Source: Rallus limicola (lineage: Eukaryota; Chordata; Aves; Gruiformes; Rallidae). Taken from it: 64,000 nucleotides of DNA. A program made the translations under genes and the position numbers. The notes below the pieces were generated by a model, which was not told the DNA's origin, made no database searches, and worked only from the letters and a program-made list of their open reading frames with translations. The first letter of the stretch is position 1, and each line of letters begins with the position of its first letter. The DNA lies in the NCBI GenBank assembly GCA_022605955.1, contig JAKCOZ010000039.1, forward strand, positions 4,769,501 through 4,833,500. Reading direction: 5' to 3'. Of the stretch, positions 23,923 to 36,086 are shown piece after piece.

Positions 23923-25680
23923 TCAGAAGGGAATCGAGCTTATTCAAGTCTCATGCATTTAAATGTTAATGCATCAGAGAAATGATTAGAGAGCTTCTTG
24001 TTAATGGGGTATGGCTTCTGACTCTTGAGATGAAAGTTGTGTGCATCAAAGAAGCTGCCTCGATGGGATATGAGTTGGGGTTGAGCACTTTTGCTTGAAC
24101 TGAAAGATACAGAACCAAATTTGCCGCGCTGGTTTGTAACGTGAACCACACAGGATAAAGAGCAGAGAATATTGATGACTTCTGTGATAATATGGTCACC
24201 TACTATCTCTTACTTTAGGTGAGGATTTGTTCCTGTATGTGAGTCATAATCGGGTTTTGCATATCATTTTGAACTCTCTTTCCTGCCAGGCACTTCTGAG
24301 GTAGGTGACTGTGAGAAGCAAAACCTTGTGTGGTCTGGGAGGTGTGCTTTGTGCAGCAGTCTGTCTTGCTTGCATTGCTGAATTTCCATGTAGGAAGGTG
24401 ATAATTAGGTAAAGGTGATCTTAGGGATCAGGTATAATTTTTCTACATAATTGAAATTTTTTCATGCTTAATTCTCTTCTGTTATTACGTGTGTAATGAA
24501 GTAGCTCTTCAGGGGAGAGACACTTTAATTCAGGACACCTGAGGCCATCTGGCCAGACTCGAGGCTTTGTTTTCACAATTAAAGGAGAAAAACAGTAGTG
24601 GGAGTGGCATGGGTTTAGATTTTTTTTTGAAACCCTGGTAACTGTGTGTGGGCAGTGCTGGCAAAGCAGTGAGAATGAGGTATTTCTGTTTTGCTGAGGT
24701 GAACGTGCTGAGGCAAGACCTGTATCTGCCTGTGACTGACCTTATGCTTAGTTTCCCTAGAGGTAAAAATTTTTTTACCTTAGTCAGCTGTGCTGAACAA
24801 ACCTGAAAACATGTGACTGTAAAGCCAGCTTGGAGCCAACTTGTTAAAATGCAAGTGGTTTTTATTAAGATACCTTGTTTGTTTCTTCATTTGTATCTGT
24901 GAGCTGTTATTCTTCAGTATGAAGCAAAGTTATGTGTCAGTGGCCTGGTAATTTTCAGTGCAGTGTTCCTTTTTTTAGATGTTTTTAATTAACATGCAGA
25001 TGTGTGGGATTTCTAATTATACTGGATATAATGTAAGTTCCTGTGAAAGGCAAGCATAAGATTTTAAGACTTAAGTAATGAAGAGGCCCACTTTGAAGTT
25101 GATCAGAGATGAAGGGAATTGGAAAGTTCATTGAGACACCAGATGCCTCTTTCAAGGTTCTACTCCTTAGCTAAAAGGAGTATGTTTTGAGTTAACTAGG
25201 TGCAGCTGAATACTGAATCTTCTCCAAGGAAATGCTTCCCTCACCCAAAACCCATGTTTGTTCTGTATTAACTACACACAACTGCTAAGGAACATTAGAA
25301 ATTAATGTAAAGATTGATATATTCAAAGACATTGTTGACTGGTGCAAGGAAAAATACCAGTGTCGTTTAAACCATTAAAAGAAGTGTTTTGATTTATTGA
25401 TGTGATGTAATTAAGCAGCAACCAAGGAATCACATGCTTAGGATCAATACCAGCGGTGCAACAAACAAACCTACAAATATCTAAACACTTGTCATAATTA
25501 ATCATGAAAAGTGCTAATCCCCACAGTTATTGGCAGTGAAGCTCCCTGTGCAGCGTGGGTTACAAGCAACGTTAGCTCTTCCAGGACTGTGAGTTCACCA
25601 AGTTGCACACACCTCTTCCAGGAGATGGGAATGTTCCAGATTTATACCAGGGCCATTCCCTACAGTCTGTTAATCTGGCA

Positions 25681-25682
<2 letters not shown>
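23923..25682. other. Non-coding stretch, presumed intron 1
   Basis: No exon or repeat family recognised. Confidence 0.5.

Positions 25683-25712
<30 letters not shown>
25683..25712 (+). repeat. (GT)15 microsatellite
   Basis: Fifteen uninterrupted GT units. The surrounding frames reading VCVCVC on + and HTHTHT on - are artefacts of this repeat. Confidence 0.97.
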
Positions 25713-25714
<2 letters not shown>

Positions 25715-27227
25715 ACAGGCCACCAGAGCCTGTCTGCTGCACCCTGAACTGCTGCTGTGCCTGGTTGGTGTGTGGCTGTTCCTGTCACCTGGTTGGGAGG
25801 CTGCTTGCAAAGACATGAAGGGGGTGGTGGTGTTTGTGGGGCAGTATCTCCTTTTTTCTGGTCAGGCTTTGGTTGTTGTTTTGTTGTTATTATGAAGGTC
25901 CTCTCCTCTGTTATAAATGAACTATGAATGGTTGTCCTTCTTTTCAAGTTGACCCTTCCTTTGTTTCAGAAGGAAGAGCCAATCCTTTTAATCCTTTTCA
26001 GGGTTGTCTTTTTAGCATTACAAATATTTTTTACAAATGCTCTGTCAGGTGGTTTTGGCTGTTGCAGTCATATGCTGTTTACACTTCTGGCTCTTTAAGT
26101 GTTGTCATCCTGGCCATTTGCTAAGGGTGGGCCATATGGATGTCCTCTCAATATTAGTCTTAGCATAATTTTGTCTGCATGGAACATGAAATTGTCATAT
26201 TATCAATTTATCAATTATTGATACTGTGGGTGGGGTTTTTTGTTTATCTTTCAGTACTTAAGTGATTATTTTGTGTTAAATATACGAAGTTGTAATTTTT
26301 TTGTGTGTACTCCCTTGTGTGCATGCTTCTAAAGCATTATGTGTAGAGAAAGAAGGTTATTTTGTAATTTTACCTGTCTGAAACTAGTTACAGATGTGGT
26401 AATTGAACCATACTCATAGTTCTCTAGCTGCAGTCAGCAGTAACAGCTTCATTTTCCATTCCATTGTGAGGCCCTTTTTGTTAGCATCTTAAGTGAGTTA
26501 GCTTTTAAGTTTTCCAGGTTGCTAGTGGATAATATAGGTCTCTCTTCTGTGATTATTTTATACCAGTTTTGGTTCTGGCTCTGTTAAAAGGGTTTATTCC
26601 ACTTTGCTCCTTCAGAAATGCCTTTATATATAGCAAAGTGATTTGAGGACCTGTTAATAAAGCACATGGGTTTTATGTCCTTTTGACGTTGCAGTTTGGG
26701 AATGAATTCCTGAAGAAATCTACTGGGGTTTCTCTTCTCCTGTGCCTTAATATGCAAAGTGTTAGTACATGCTAAGCTAAATAAAGATTGCTGTGATTTG
26801 AAAGCCTTTTGGACTGTTATTTATATTGCAGTTGCTTATGCATGTAGGTAGATTTTTTAAAGCACCATTTATCTTTTTTTCATTAAACTTTGAAATCACT
26901 GACAGTGGAAGTTGAGCTCCTAAAATACCTAGGCCCCAGTATTCAAATATTTTGGCACTGATTAAAATCAGTAAGCCAGGTGTCTATAACAAGTTTTCAG
27001 GACTTAAAGTTGTTCAGATACTTTGACACTTGTTATGTTAAGAGATAAATAAAAAAAAAGTGTTTTTAAAAGTCAATTAATTCTGTATTGTTTAATAGAT
27101 TTTTTTCAGTTCTTCAGAGGCAAGGTGTTCATAGCTTGTAGGCTTACTGGGGGTTGACTGTTGTATACTTTCTTTCATGCTGTTGTTCCAGTAGTTACAG
27201 CCTCTCTCTACCCAGGGAGAAGGTATT
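25713..27227. other. Non-coding stretch, presumed intron 1
   Basis: Nothing recognised. Confidence 0.5.
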
Positions 27228-27682
27228 TTGGTTTTGTATTTAGCACTTAGATTGCTCCTTGACTACAGTGTTGTTCAGTATAAGAAAAATACTGACATGC
27301 TGGAAAGAGTCTTAAGGGCTACTAGGATGGCTGGTGAGAGAATGGGGCTTCCATGGACTTCACAAGAGCAGACAGAGGTGGGGGATCTCATTGTTTTCCA
27401 CATCTATTTAATGGTGGGCTACAAAGAGATGGAGACACTCTCTTCTCAGAGGTGTATAGTGAGAGGGCAAAAGGTGTGTGAGCACAAGTTGTAATGAGAA
27501 ATTCCAATATCAGTGAGATCAGTCGGTCATTGGAGGAGGTAGCCCAGCGATACTGGGATGCTTCCATGCCTCGATATACTCAAAGTGCTGGAGCTCAGGG
27601 CCCTGTACAGTATGATGTACTTGGCCTTGCTTTAAGCAGTAGGTTGGACCAGGTGACTCCAGAGGACCTTTCCTGTCTAAAT
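27228..27682 (+). mobile_element. Degenerate CR1 LINE fragment
   Basis: The plus-strand frame at 27228-27494 contains DMLERVLRATRMAGERMGLP and SQRCIVRGQKVCEHKL, a decayed form of the CR1 ORF2 '[11 protein letters not shown]...' and 'DRTRGNG.KLE' blocks. The stretch then runs through gcagtaggttggaccaggtgactccagaggacctttcctgtc (in part), the usual approach to a CR1 3' end. Heavily mutated and frameshifted. Confidence 0.75.
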
Positions 27683-30600
27683 TAGTCACTGATTTTATGC
27701 CACATGATGGATACAAAATCATGCCTTATGCTACATTAGGAAATGTATTTCACCTAAACCCACAATTTTCTTATTTTTATTTAACTTTTTATTCATACTG
27801 TATTTATATGTGATACGCTTTCTTTTTACATCTCTTAGGCAACACCATGTGTTTTGCAAGTAAAAAAAACAATTGACATCTGGTTTGGGGTTATTTTTCT
27901 CCAGACTGATCAAGCATGCTAGGTAGACTTAGTTTTACTCTGTTAAACGTTTTCTTCTGTCAATCTTCAATTAAGTGTTTATACATAAAAATAAATATTA
28001 CAGCTACACAGTAGGCAGCATTTTACCTAAAAATAGATTTGGCAACTACTGCATTTAAATTATTTCAGATGTTGTCAGTAGGTGACATTTGCTGAAAACT
28101 GTTCCTGATTTTAATGCTTTAAATATTTACCAACCCTTTTACTCTTGGAAAGCTTCACAAAACTTCATCAGCCTTCATAGGGCTGTTGTGAGGTTCATGG
28201 GTTTTATTCCTTGTCGCTGAAAATGCTGCTGCAGGGAACTATTTGACTTTGCTCAAAATTACCAAGGGAATAGCCTTCTATCAAACCCAATTTCTTCTAG
28301 CTAGGTCATGATTCCCTCAGACACAGGAGCATCGTGTGACTCAATTATCGTAGTGTTTGAGCCAAAGGAGGAAGGAAGCAAATGGCAGTAGTTACACTTG
28401 AGTGCTCTCATGTTTGCAGAACGGTGAATATATCTACTAAAGTAGTTGCAGTGAATTATAGCCCTTGAGAGTCATAACTAAATCTGTGACACCTTTCATC
28501 CTTTGTGGGAGCTCAGATTTAATGTATTAAATTCACTGTCCACTTGGAAAACAGTGCCCCCTGAAGAGGTAGATTTCGGTTCAGCATCATCTTAGGTGCA
28601 GTTACTTCATTAATTGACTAAAATATGTTTTGCTTTAGCACTTACAATTTAAGGAAAACTTTGGAGAAAGAGAAATCTCTTAACCAGAGATTCAAGCAGT
28701 GTAAGTGCTTTTTTTGTCTCAACTGCAGGCTTATGCTGCCATGCCACACAGCTGGGAATTTTAGCGTATGACTTCATATATTGTCAGGTGTTTTGAACAG
28801 AAGTCCTGTCAAAAAGGTGTCTTATTTAGCACTTTGTGTTGCCTGCCCTTTGCTATCTGGGGGGAAAAAAAATAACTCTTAAATGGATCTGCTAGCTTTG
28901 TGAAGAAAGGCAGGTGGCTCACATTTCCTCTTTTGCTCTGGTTCTAGTTGGCTGCCTGTAAATCCAGTTTTCTGTAACTTGGTGACGTTCTGCATGCAGT
29001 GCTGGATGATGATGATTTATTACTGGAAAGCGATCGTGTAAAATTTAGTAAGGTCTTCTAGAGAACTGTGCCTGTGAACTTCTGAATGTTACACATCTGC
29101 TATGTGTAGTTGTCTACTTGTAGATTCAAGAACCCAGAGACAAGATGATTTTGTTCTTTGACACACGTTAGGTATTCGTATAAAATTAACAATTTTTCTC
29201 TATGTGGATTTAGTGCTTTTATGCTGATATGCTCCCAAAACAATATTGTTTATTATCTTACAAAACATGCATATTGCTGGGACATAAAGAAGATCTTTTT
29301 CCAATCTATTTTTAGGATACTGCATATCACAATTTGTGAATATATTCCATTTAACCCAAAAGCTATCATTACATTGACAGAGTGGCTGCAACCGTTTTTC
29401 ATTAGAAGTCCTATTTCTTTTCATTTATCTGTCATCTTAAAATATTAAGCTGTCATGCATACAAAATTTACTGTGTTAAGAAGTCTTGAAGTATACTAAA
29501 GGCGTATTTGAGGTCTACTTTAAAATAAATTTGGCATTGCATTAAAAAGCGCTGTAGACTGGGTTTGCTGTGCAGATGGCACAGTGGAGTGGCAACAGTA
29601 AGGTTTGTGCAATGAAACGCAGGTAGTAGCTTTGCTTTCTGTTGTTGTGCAAGCAAGGAGCTGTGGTAAATCAATGAACTTTAGTCAGTAGTCATAATGT
29701 ACTACTGTCAATTGGCAGTCTTAACAAAGCCATTGCCCTGAATTTTTGCAGGCTTTAACTTCATGTGAGCTTTTTATATCCTGATGAAAAAGAGCTTTTA
29801 GCAACAACCCAGTAGCCTGTAGCATGTGCCTGTAGGAAAAGCACCCATCTGCCTTAAATAACTCGAGGTTCCTTTTAATGGAAATTGTTCCAAAGCTTTT
29901 ATTATTAATTTTTACTCTTCTTTGGTCTTTTTGTTTCTGGTCACTTTTTTCAGCCACTAGAACCACATGCAGTCTTCAAAATGGAGTGTTCCATGGATAA
30001 AGGTGGTGGCATTGTTGTTTGCTCTTTTATTGCTTCATGCTTCCTTCCTTGCTTTTCTGAAGTTTTCGGTTACTTTTGCAGTTAAAACTGATATTGAGCA
30101 CTGCACTGCTCTTTAATAAATGTATTATAATTCAAAATCTCTACCCTCCAGAGTAGCATACAGTTCAGAAAAGGGGGGTGGAGAGAAGTGTCATCCAACT
30201 CTGCTTTCTGAACGTCTCTTTCTAGGGTACCCAGCAGCATTAAGCGTACTGCAAACAGTGCAGACTTTCTAATAATACTGCAATTGAAAAAAATTAGGGA
30301 ACTTTATATTCCACTCTTACATCCTGCATTGTTGGATGAAGGTTTTAGATTCCCCTGTCTTGAAACCCACAATTTAATATGTTAAATTAGATTCCCACCC
30401 ACCATATACATTTTTATGCTCCATTCATCTTGCTGTGTAGCAAGGGTTGCACGGCATCACAGAGTCAATTGACGGCACTTAAACTGCCCTTTGTCTTTCT
30501 AGCCATGAGGAGTGTAGTATTATCAGCTGTGTAGTTGTAATGCTTAACTAGGTCATGATCTACCAGGCCACTGTTTTACTTAAAGAATGCAAAGAGCACT

Positions 30601-33600
30601 AGTGACTAACCAAGAATATATATATATCTATAGCTATATATACCTTTATACACAGAGCTGAACAGCTGCTCTTGGGTTCTCTCTTTGATCAGGCTAGATC
30701 ACTTTACAGCTTACAAAATAAAAGCTAAACTTACATAGAAAGATAAAAGCTTCTAAAAGCCCTTTGATCCAACTCTGATTAACTCTATCATACCTTTGTC
30801 TTATTCAACTAATGCCCTTTTTTTCATCTTGTAGTTCCAGAGAAATAAAGCCCATAGGCCTAGTTACCTGCCCTTTCATTGACTTGCATGCATGCACACT
30901 CAAAATCCTCTTACCAATTTGAATTATTTCAAATAAGGGGAATGTTGAGGCAGTCCTTACTCTTCACTGTTATGGAATTAAATGCACACTGGACAAACTT
31001 TTTTAAATAGGGTAGTAAAAGACATAGCTGGAAATGATGTGGGTGGGGACTCTTCAATTGTAATATTAAACTGAGCTGGAATGATAAGAAAAATCAATAG
31101 TATGTGTAGTTTCTTCTCACAATGTTTTTACAGTTTATTTCTTAATTTAGATTCTTAAACCTCTGCACAACAATTGGTATCAGAATTCTATTATATTATT
31201 TTGAATTCAGTACTGTATAAATATATTTTCAATTGTACATAGACAATACAGTAACTCAGACATTCTTTTTGGGCTTCCCATTAAAGCAGCTTAGAAGGTT
31301 GGGCATGTTTGATGCCAGTATAGTTTGAATTCATTCTGCTGGGTTCAGTTGTAATAGGTACTATGTCTGCAAAACTTCATGCTTCTTGCCAGTAAAGTTA
31401 AGGATGCTAAAGTTTGTTGTCTGCAGGAAATAAATAGTACATTACAGTTTTTATTTATTAAGTTGCTTGTTGAGTGTACAGGAAAAAAGCAATATATTGT
31501 GGATAAAGCAAAGCTAAATTTCTGTGCATGGATTAAGTTCCAGATATCTTTTTCTGTTTTGCTATATTTAAGCTGTGTCAGGAACTTCTATCTTCCTTAC
31601 TTCTCTTGATTGTCGACTTGCTGTAAGTGTTTGCCATAGATTATTTGCTTCAGCAAAATAATTCAGAGCAAACAGCTGGGACAGTTCAATTGTCTGTGAA
31701 TAAATGTGAGTAAATAAATATTTACAGCATTACTGTAAATAGCACAGTTAACATTTTTTCCCTCATAAACTCACCACTTGGAATAGAGTTGCACAAGAAC
31801 CTCAGAAGTTCTGTATACCACAAGTGTCTTGTTTTCATCCTTGTATATCTGCAGCTGATTGTGATCTAAAGTGAAGGCATTAAAACTCCTTCTGAACGTT
31901 GTACATTGTGTTCATTTGGGCAGCCACTTTCATCTGCATATAATTTAGCTGTTCCTGGAGCCATAAAATAACACAATTGAGAAGATTTATTTTTACTGAT
32001 AAAACATTGAAGAAAAGAGGCTGAGGTAATTTTTGGGGTTTGTTTGAATTTCAGGCAACTTCCTTGGTTTTCAGTGTTCCTGGAAAATGTTAATGGACTA
32101 CATTGCTCTATTGAAAATGTTTGGGTAATTGCTAGTGAATTAGAAAACTGTTCTGGAAAGGAATCAACCAGTACAGTGTTGGTATGAAATAGAAAATGGA
32201 GTGTGGTAACCTGCAGTCACAGATTTTTGCTTATATGAAGAGTGGGATGAAAATCCCTTGACCTCTTGCTGTGGCATGTGTGTCACTGCATGGCAGGGGG
32301 ATACCAGAGTTCCAGACCAAATTGCAAAGTATTTATGAAAAATAAATCTTGTGAGCCCTACACATTTGGCTTGAAGAGGATACATTAATCTTAACCATTG
32401 TTTGGCCTTTCTGAAGTACTTCAGTCATTTGTTTTGGTTTGTTGAGTTTGGTTCTTTTTTTTAGTTAATGCACATGTCTAAAACTCCCATTAACAACTTT
32501 AAAAAAAAATAATAATTGTTTTAACTCTTAAAGTCAATTTTAAAATCGTTTTCATTACTGATAGATAATCTCTCTGAGTAGAAAATAGGCGAAAAGTTAT
32601 ATGGGAATTCAAGTTGAATTAATTCATTGTATTAATAATGGCTTGGATGGCTGGTAGGAAAACCTAGGGAGCAAAAGTCTCTGGCTTGGCGTGTTTGGGA
32701 AGTTGCTACAGCAGGGATAGTACTTGGGGTCACATAACTTTGGTCAAGAGGGTGCAGCCAGGGAATCTAGCCAAAGCAAACTGGAGAGGATTCGTGTAGA
32801 AATTTGGATAAGTGGATGCTGTGGACGGTATTACTGAATGTGAGAAGAAATCTTAGATTTTAATTTTGAAAGACAGTGTGAAGTCACAGCACTTTCTATC
32901 TGACTTGTGAAAAGTCTTGTTAGAAGTTCTTTTACCTCATCCATGTCCTGCAAAGAAGATAACCACCACCTTATCATGCAAAAAGGGTAATTTAGAGCCC
33001 AGCCTGAAATCAAGAGTTTCATATTACCCAGAGAGTGATTTGGTTAACTTTTTTTTTTTTTTTTTAGCGAACTGTAGAGTTCACTAAACGTTACAGTGGA
33101 GTTAGGGAACTTCATAGTTTGCTGAACTTAGGACACTGAAAACTCATGATTTATAGTCATATATAAGTTACTTAAACATAATTTTCACAATACAGTGCAA
33201 AATTAGTCATGTTGAAAAGTCAATCTTAAAAATGCATGTGAAAGCCAAGGTTATAACTCCTTGTTCAGCTGGATTTTCTGAGAAGTACCTGTGACCAGAA
33301 AGCTTCTACAAACATCTAAAAACATGGAAAGAAAATTCTAAAGGGCTCTGACTAACTTTCACCATATGCTTTTGCAGTGCATAGATGCACTTACCCATAA
33401 AAACTGTAGGCATGAGTTCATTTATGAGTTTTTGATTATAGTACTCTTTAAAAATCAGAATATGGCTTAAAATAGACGGAGGACACATAGAAATGTTAAA
33501 CGTCACTTTATTGCTTAATTAGCTTTAAGTAACTTAAAGGCTTAAATTAGACTTTTAACCTGTCAGAACAGAGTTGTGGAAGAACAGTGAATAAAGCTTC

Positions 33601-34187
33601 CAAGTTGTTTGCTTTGTTGGCTGTCAAAGAAAGGCTATACTTCTCATCTCTTACACCTTTTAAGGACTAGGAGAGAGGTTTTGTGTGCTTAGTTGTGGGT
33701 TTCAGAAGACACTGTTGTTCTGCAGCCAAGTTCTACCGAAAGCTGTTGGTGCAAAACAGCAAAGAACCAAAGAGCAGCTGAAAGTGACACGAGTCTACCG
33801 CATGCAGATACTTTGACAATCTGTGTATCTGCAATTTGAGAATGCAGAAACAATTTAAGAAATGTAGACTGCTGCTGCTGGCAATAAATTCCCCTGTCTA
33901 CAGCTAGATGCAGCTTGAGGCCAGTCAGTGATAGGCTTTTTAATCAGTTGCTTAATGCTCATATGCTGAAAGAAATGAAATGAAATAGATATGAACGGAG
34001 ATTTCAGTAATTGTTGCTGTGCTCAGGGAGATTTTTTTTTAATGAGATCACTTATACATTTAATGTTACATGTGTAGTAATAATATTTAGAATCCTATAG
34101 TCTAAGAAGGTAGTATGATACTGATGCTGGTGCTTTTGAGAGGGTGTTTTTGCCCACGATTGTTAGTAAGCGTACCATATGCAAGGA
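27683..34187. other. Non-coding stretch, presumed intron 1
   Basis: The longest interval without a recognisable element (about 6.5 kb). AT-rich, with a T17 run at 33049-33065 and an alternating TA segment near 30615-30645. No exon or RNA gene seen. Whether it holds conserved non-coding elements cannot be judged from one sequence. Confidence 0.5.
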
Positions 34188-34223
34188 CTGGGATTACCTC
34201 TTCCTCTGGGATTACCTCTACCT
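34188..34223 (+). repeat. Tandem duplication, 18 bp x 2
   Basis: Unit ctgggattacctcttcct (34188-34205) is followed directly by ctgggattacctctacct (34206-34223), one mismatch. Confidence 0.9.
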
Positions 34224-34264
34224 CTTCCCACCTCCCTCACCCTGTCCCTGCCAATTTTCATGTT

Positions 34265-34297
34265 CCAGTCAGGGAAGAACTGTTCTTCCCTGACTGG
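34265..34297. repeat. Perfect inverted repeat, 16-bp arms, 1-nt spacer
   Basis: Left arm ccagtcagggaagaac (34265-34280), spacer t, right arm gttcttccctgactgg (34282-34297). Fully complementary. Lies 41 bp after an 18-bp tandem duplication. Confidence 0.95.
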
Positions 34298-34518
34298 GAA
34301 GTGTCATGTAATAGCTGAATTGAATTTTTAATAATTTTTTTCCTAAAGAAAACCAAAGCGGTTTGGGTGCATGTAGGCTGTGTACAGTCTACTGTAGAAA
34401 AAGAGTAAGATAATTTAAAAAACCCTTAGGCCAACCTTTTCATAGCTATTTAATACTGTCATAGTTGTAGTAGTTCTGTCTTTTTTCCTAGAACATACCT
34501 GTATATTGCAGACGAGGT

Positions 34519-34600
34519 GTTTAGGGATATGGTTTAGCATAGGACAGGTATGGTTGGACTAGTTGATCTCAAAGGTCTTTTCCAACCTCGTGATTCTGTG
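34519..34600 (+). mobile_element. CR1 LINE 3'-terminal fragment
   Basis: The sequence ggatatggtttagcatagga, then ggttggactagttgatctca, ending ttttccaacctcgtgattctgtg matches the last ~80 bases of a CR1 element in sense orientation. No coding part. Confidence 0.82.
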
Positions 34601-35837
34601 CTAATTTGTTCAGGTTTCTCTAAGAGATGCAGCTTACCCTGTGATCCTAGGCTGACATAGTGCTAGTGCATGAGGAGAAAACTACTACTTTCAGCTTTAA
34701 GACTATCTTACTGTTTTCCAGCATTCAGAGCTGGTATGTGGATGGAGGAGACTTTGAGGTTTTTCCCTTTGCTGTCAGTAATATGAAACAATAACAGAAT
34801 AAAGTAGTCAATGTCTTGCACACCTGAAGTAGAGCTGAATTCAGTGGAGAAAAATACTACTGCACTGTTGTCTTTCTCAGTGGCAAGTGAGAAGAAGAAA
34901 TAATGGTTTTATGCCCTTGGAAGAGTAAAGACAAGTGAGTTTGAGTGTCCTGACAGAGTTGAAGGTTCTCCTGCTGATGGTAAAGCTGCAGAGCCCTGAC
35001 TCTGCCTTCCTTTCCTTTCTGTCAAAGGCAATGATCTTACAGATCTGTTGATGACTCCATCTGAGTAATTCCTTGATCCTTGGCCCTGAAATGTTTTGAA
35101 GTATAGTCACACGTGCTCCTGAAGATCGCTTGTTCCCTAAGGCTAAATAAATAGAAGTTTTCCACCTCTTACTGAGTGCTGTTATTCTCTCTTTCTACTT
35201 TGTGTCTTTAACATGCACAAACATGAATTGCAGCTGGACTTCACTGTATGTTTTTGTTAGAATGTGCAGTGTCCTGCAGTTGCATGATGAAGGGGATGCT
35301 GGTTCAGGTCTGTGTCAGCCTTTTTCTGCTCCTACAGATGTCCTTTCTGACAGCCAGTATGTTCAGGGAATTGTGAGCTTTTCCACATTGCCTTATGCTG
35401 TGGTTTCTGAAGAAGCTACACTCGTGTCTGAAGGCTAAGTTCCCTCCTTGCCTTATATTGCATGCTGGTGTTTGTTCCCCTCTTTAAAAAATGTTGGATG
35501 GTTTTGTTTGTGGGAATTGTTTTTCTGTTTTCTTTAATTTCAACTGAGGTAGGTAACTTTTGAGGTAGGAAACTGTGTCAGTGACACAAAGTATTTAGTG
35601 TCAGGTTTTCTGGCCAGTTGTTAGTTTCTTAAGCACTCTCTTTTTTGTGGTGAAAACACAGGCTTGTGACAGCAGTTGGTGTATATTTACTGTTGGAAAT
35701 ATTTGTTGCTCTATGAAAAATGGTCTAGGAGAGAGGCAGCTGAAAATTTAGAGTCAGTAAGTGAAGTGTATGCTGTAAATCACAAGTTCATCACTACTCA
35801 TCAGTAAAGGAAGAAATTCTGGGTATGTCACTTATAA
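34601..35837. other. Non-coding stretch, presumed intron 1
   Basis: Nothing recognised. Confidence 0.5.
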
Positions 35838-35874
35838 AGATATTTAAGATCTGTGTGACAGATCTTAAATATCT
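35838..35874. repeat. Perfect inverted repeat, 17-bp arms, 3-nt spacer
   Basis: Left arm agatatttaagatctgt (35838-35854), spacer gtg, right arm acagatcttaaatatct (35858-35874), with no mismatch. It is the longest perfect hairpin I found in the window. Confidence 0.95.
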
Positions 35875-35960
35875 GATTCTGTCCTGAGGATGTATCAGAA
35901 GATGCATTTCAATAGGAAAGAGAAACTGTTAATGATATTACACATGGAAATAGTGTAACT

Positions 35961-35981
35961 TAATCCTCCCATGGAGGATTA
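35961..35981. repeat. Perfect inverted repeat, 9-bp arms, 3-nt spacer
   Basis: taatcctcc / cat / ggaggatta. Lies 87 bp after the 17-bp hairpin. Confidence 0.9.
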
Positions 35982-36066
35982 TGTTCCATTTGTGTTCAAG
36001 GAAGATGACTTGAGACTGAAACAGGTGCAGGAAAGGCCTACTTGGATAGTCAGGAAAACTGTAACA

Positions 36067-36086
36067 GACTATCTACTTAGATAGTC
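36067..36086. repeat. Perfect inverted repeat, 8-bp arms, 4-nt spacer
   Basis: gactatct / actt / agatagtc. A further copy of ggatagtc sits just upstream near 36043, so this short patch has repeated the same word three times in both senses. Confidence 0.85.

Noticed and set aside
25660..25947. Frames with His-Thr or Val-Cys repeats
   Set aside because: They are translations of the (GT)15 microsatellite.
35838..35874. MicroRNA precursor
   Set aside because: A 17-bp stem with a 3-nt loop is too short and too perfect for a pre-miRNA.
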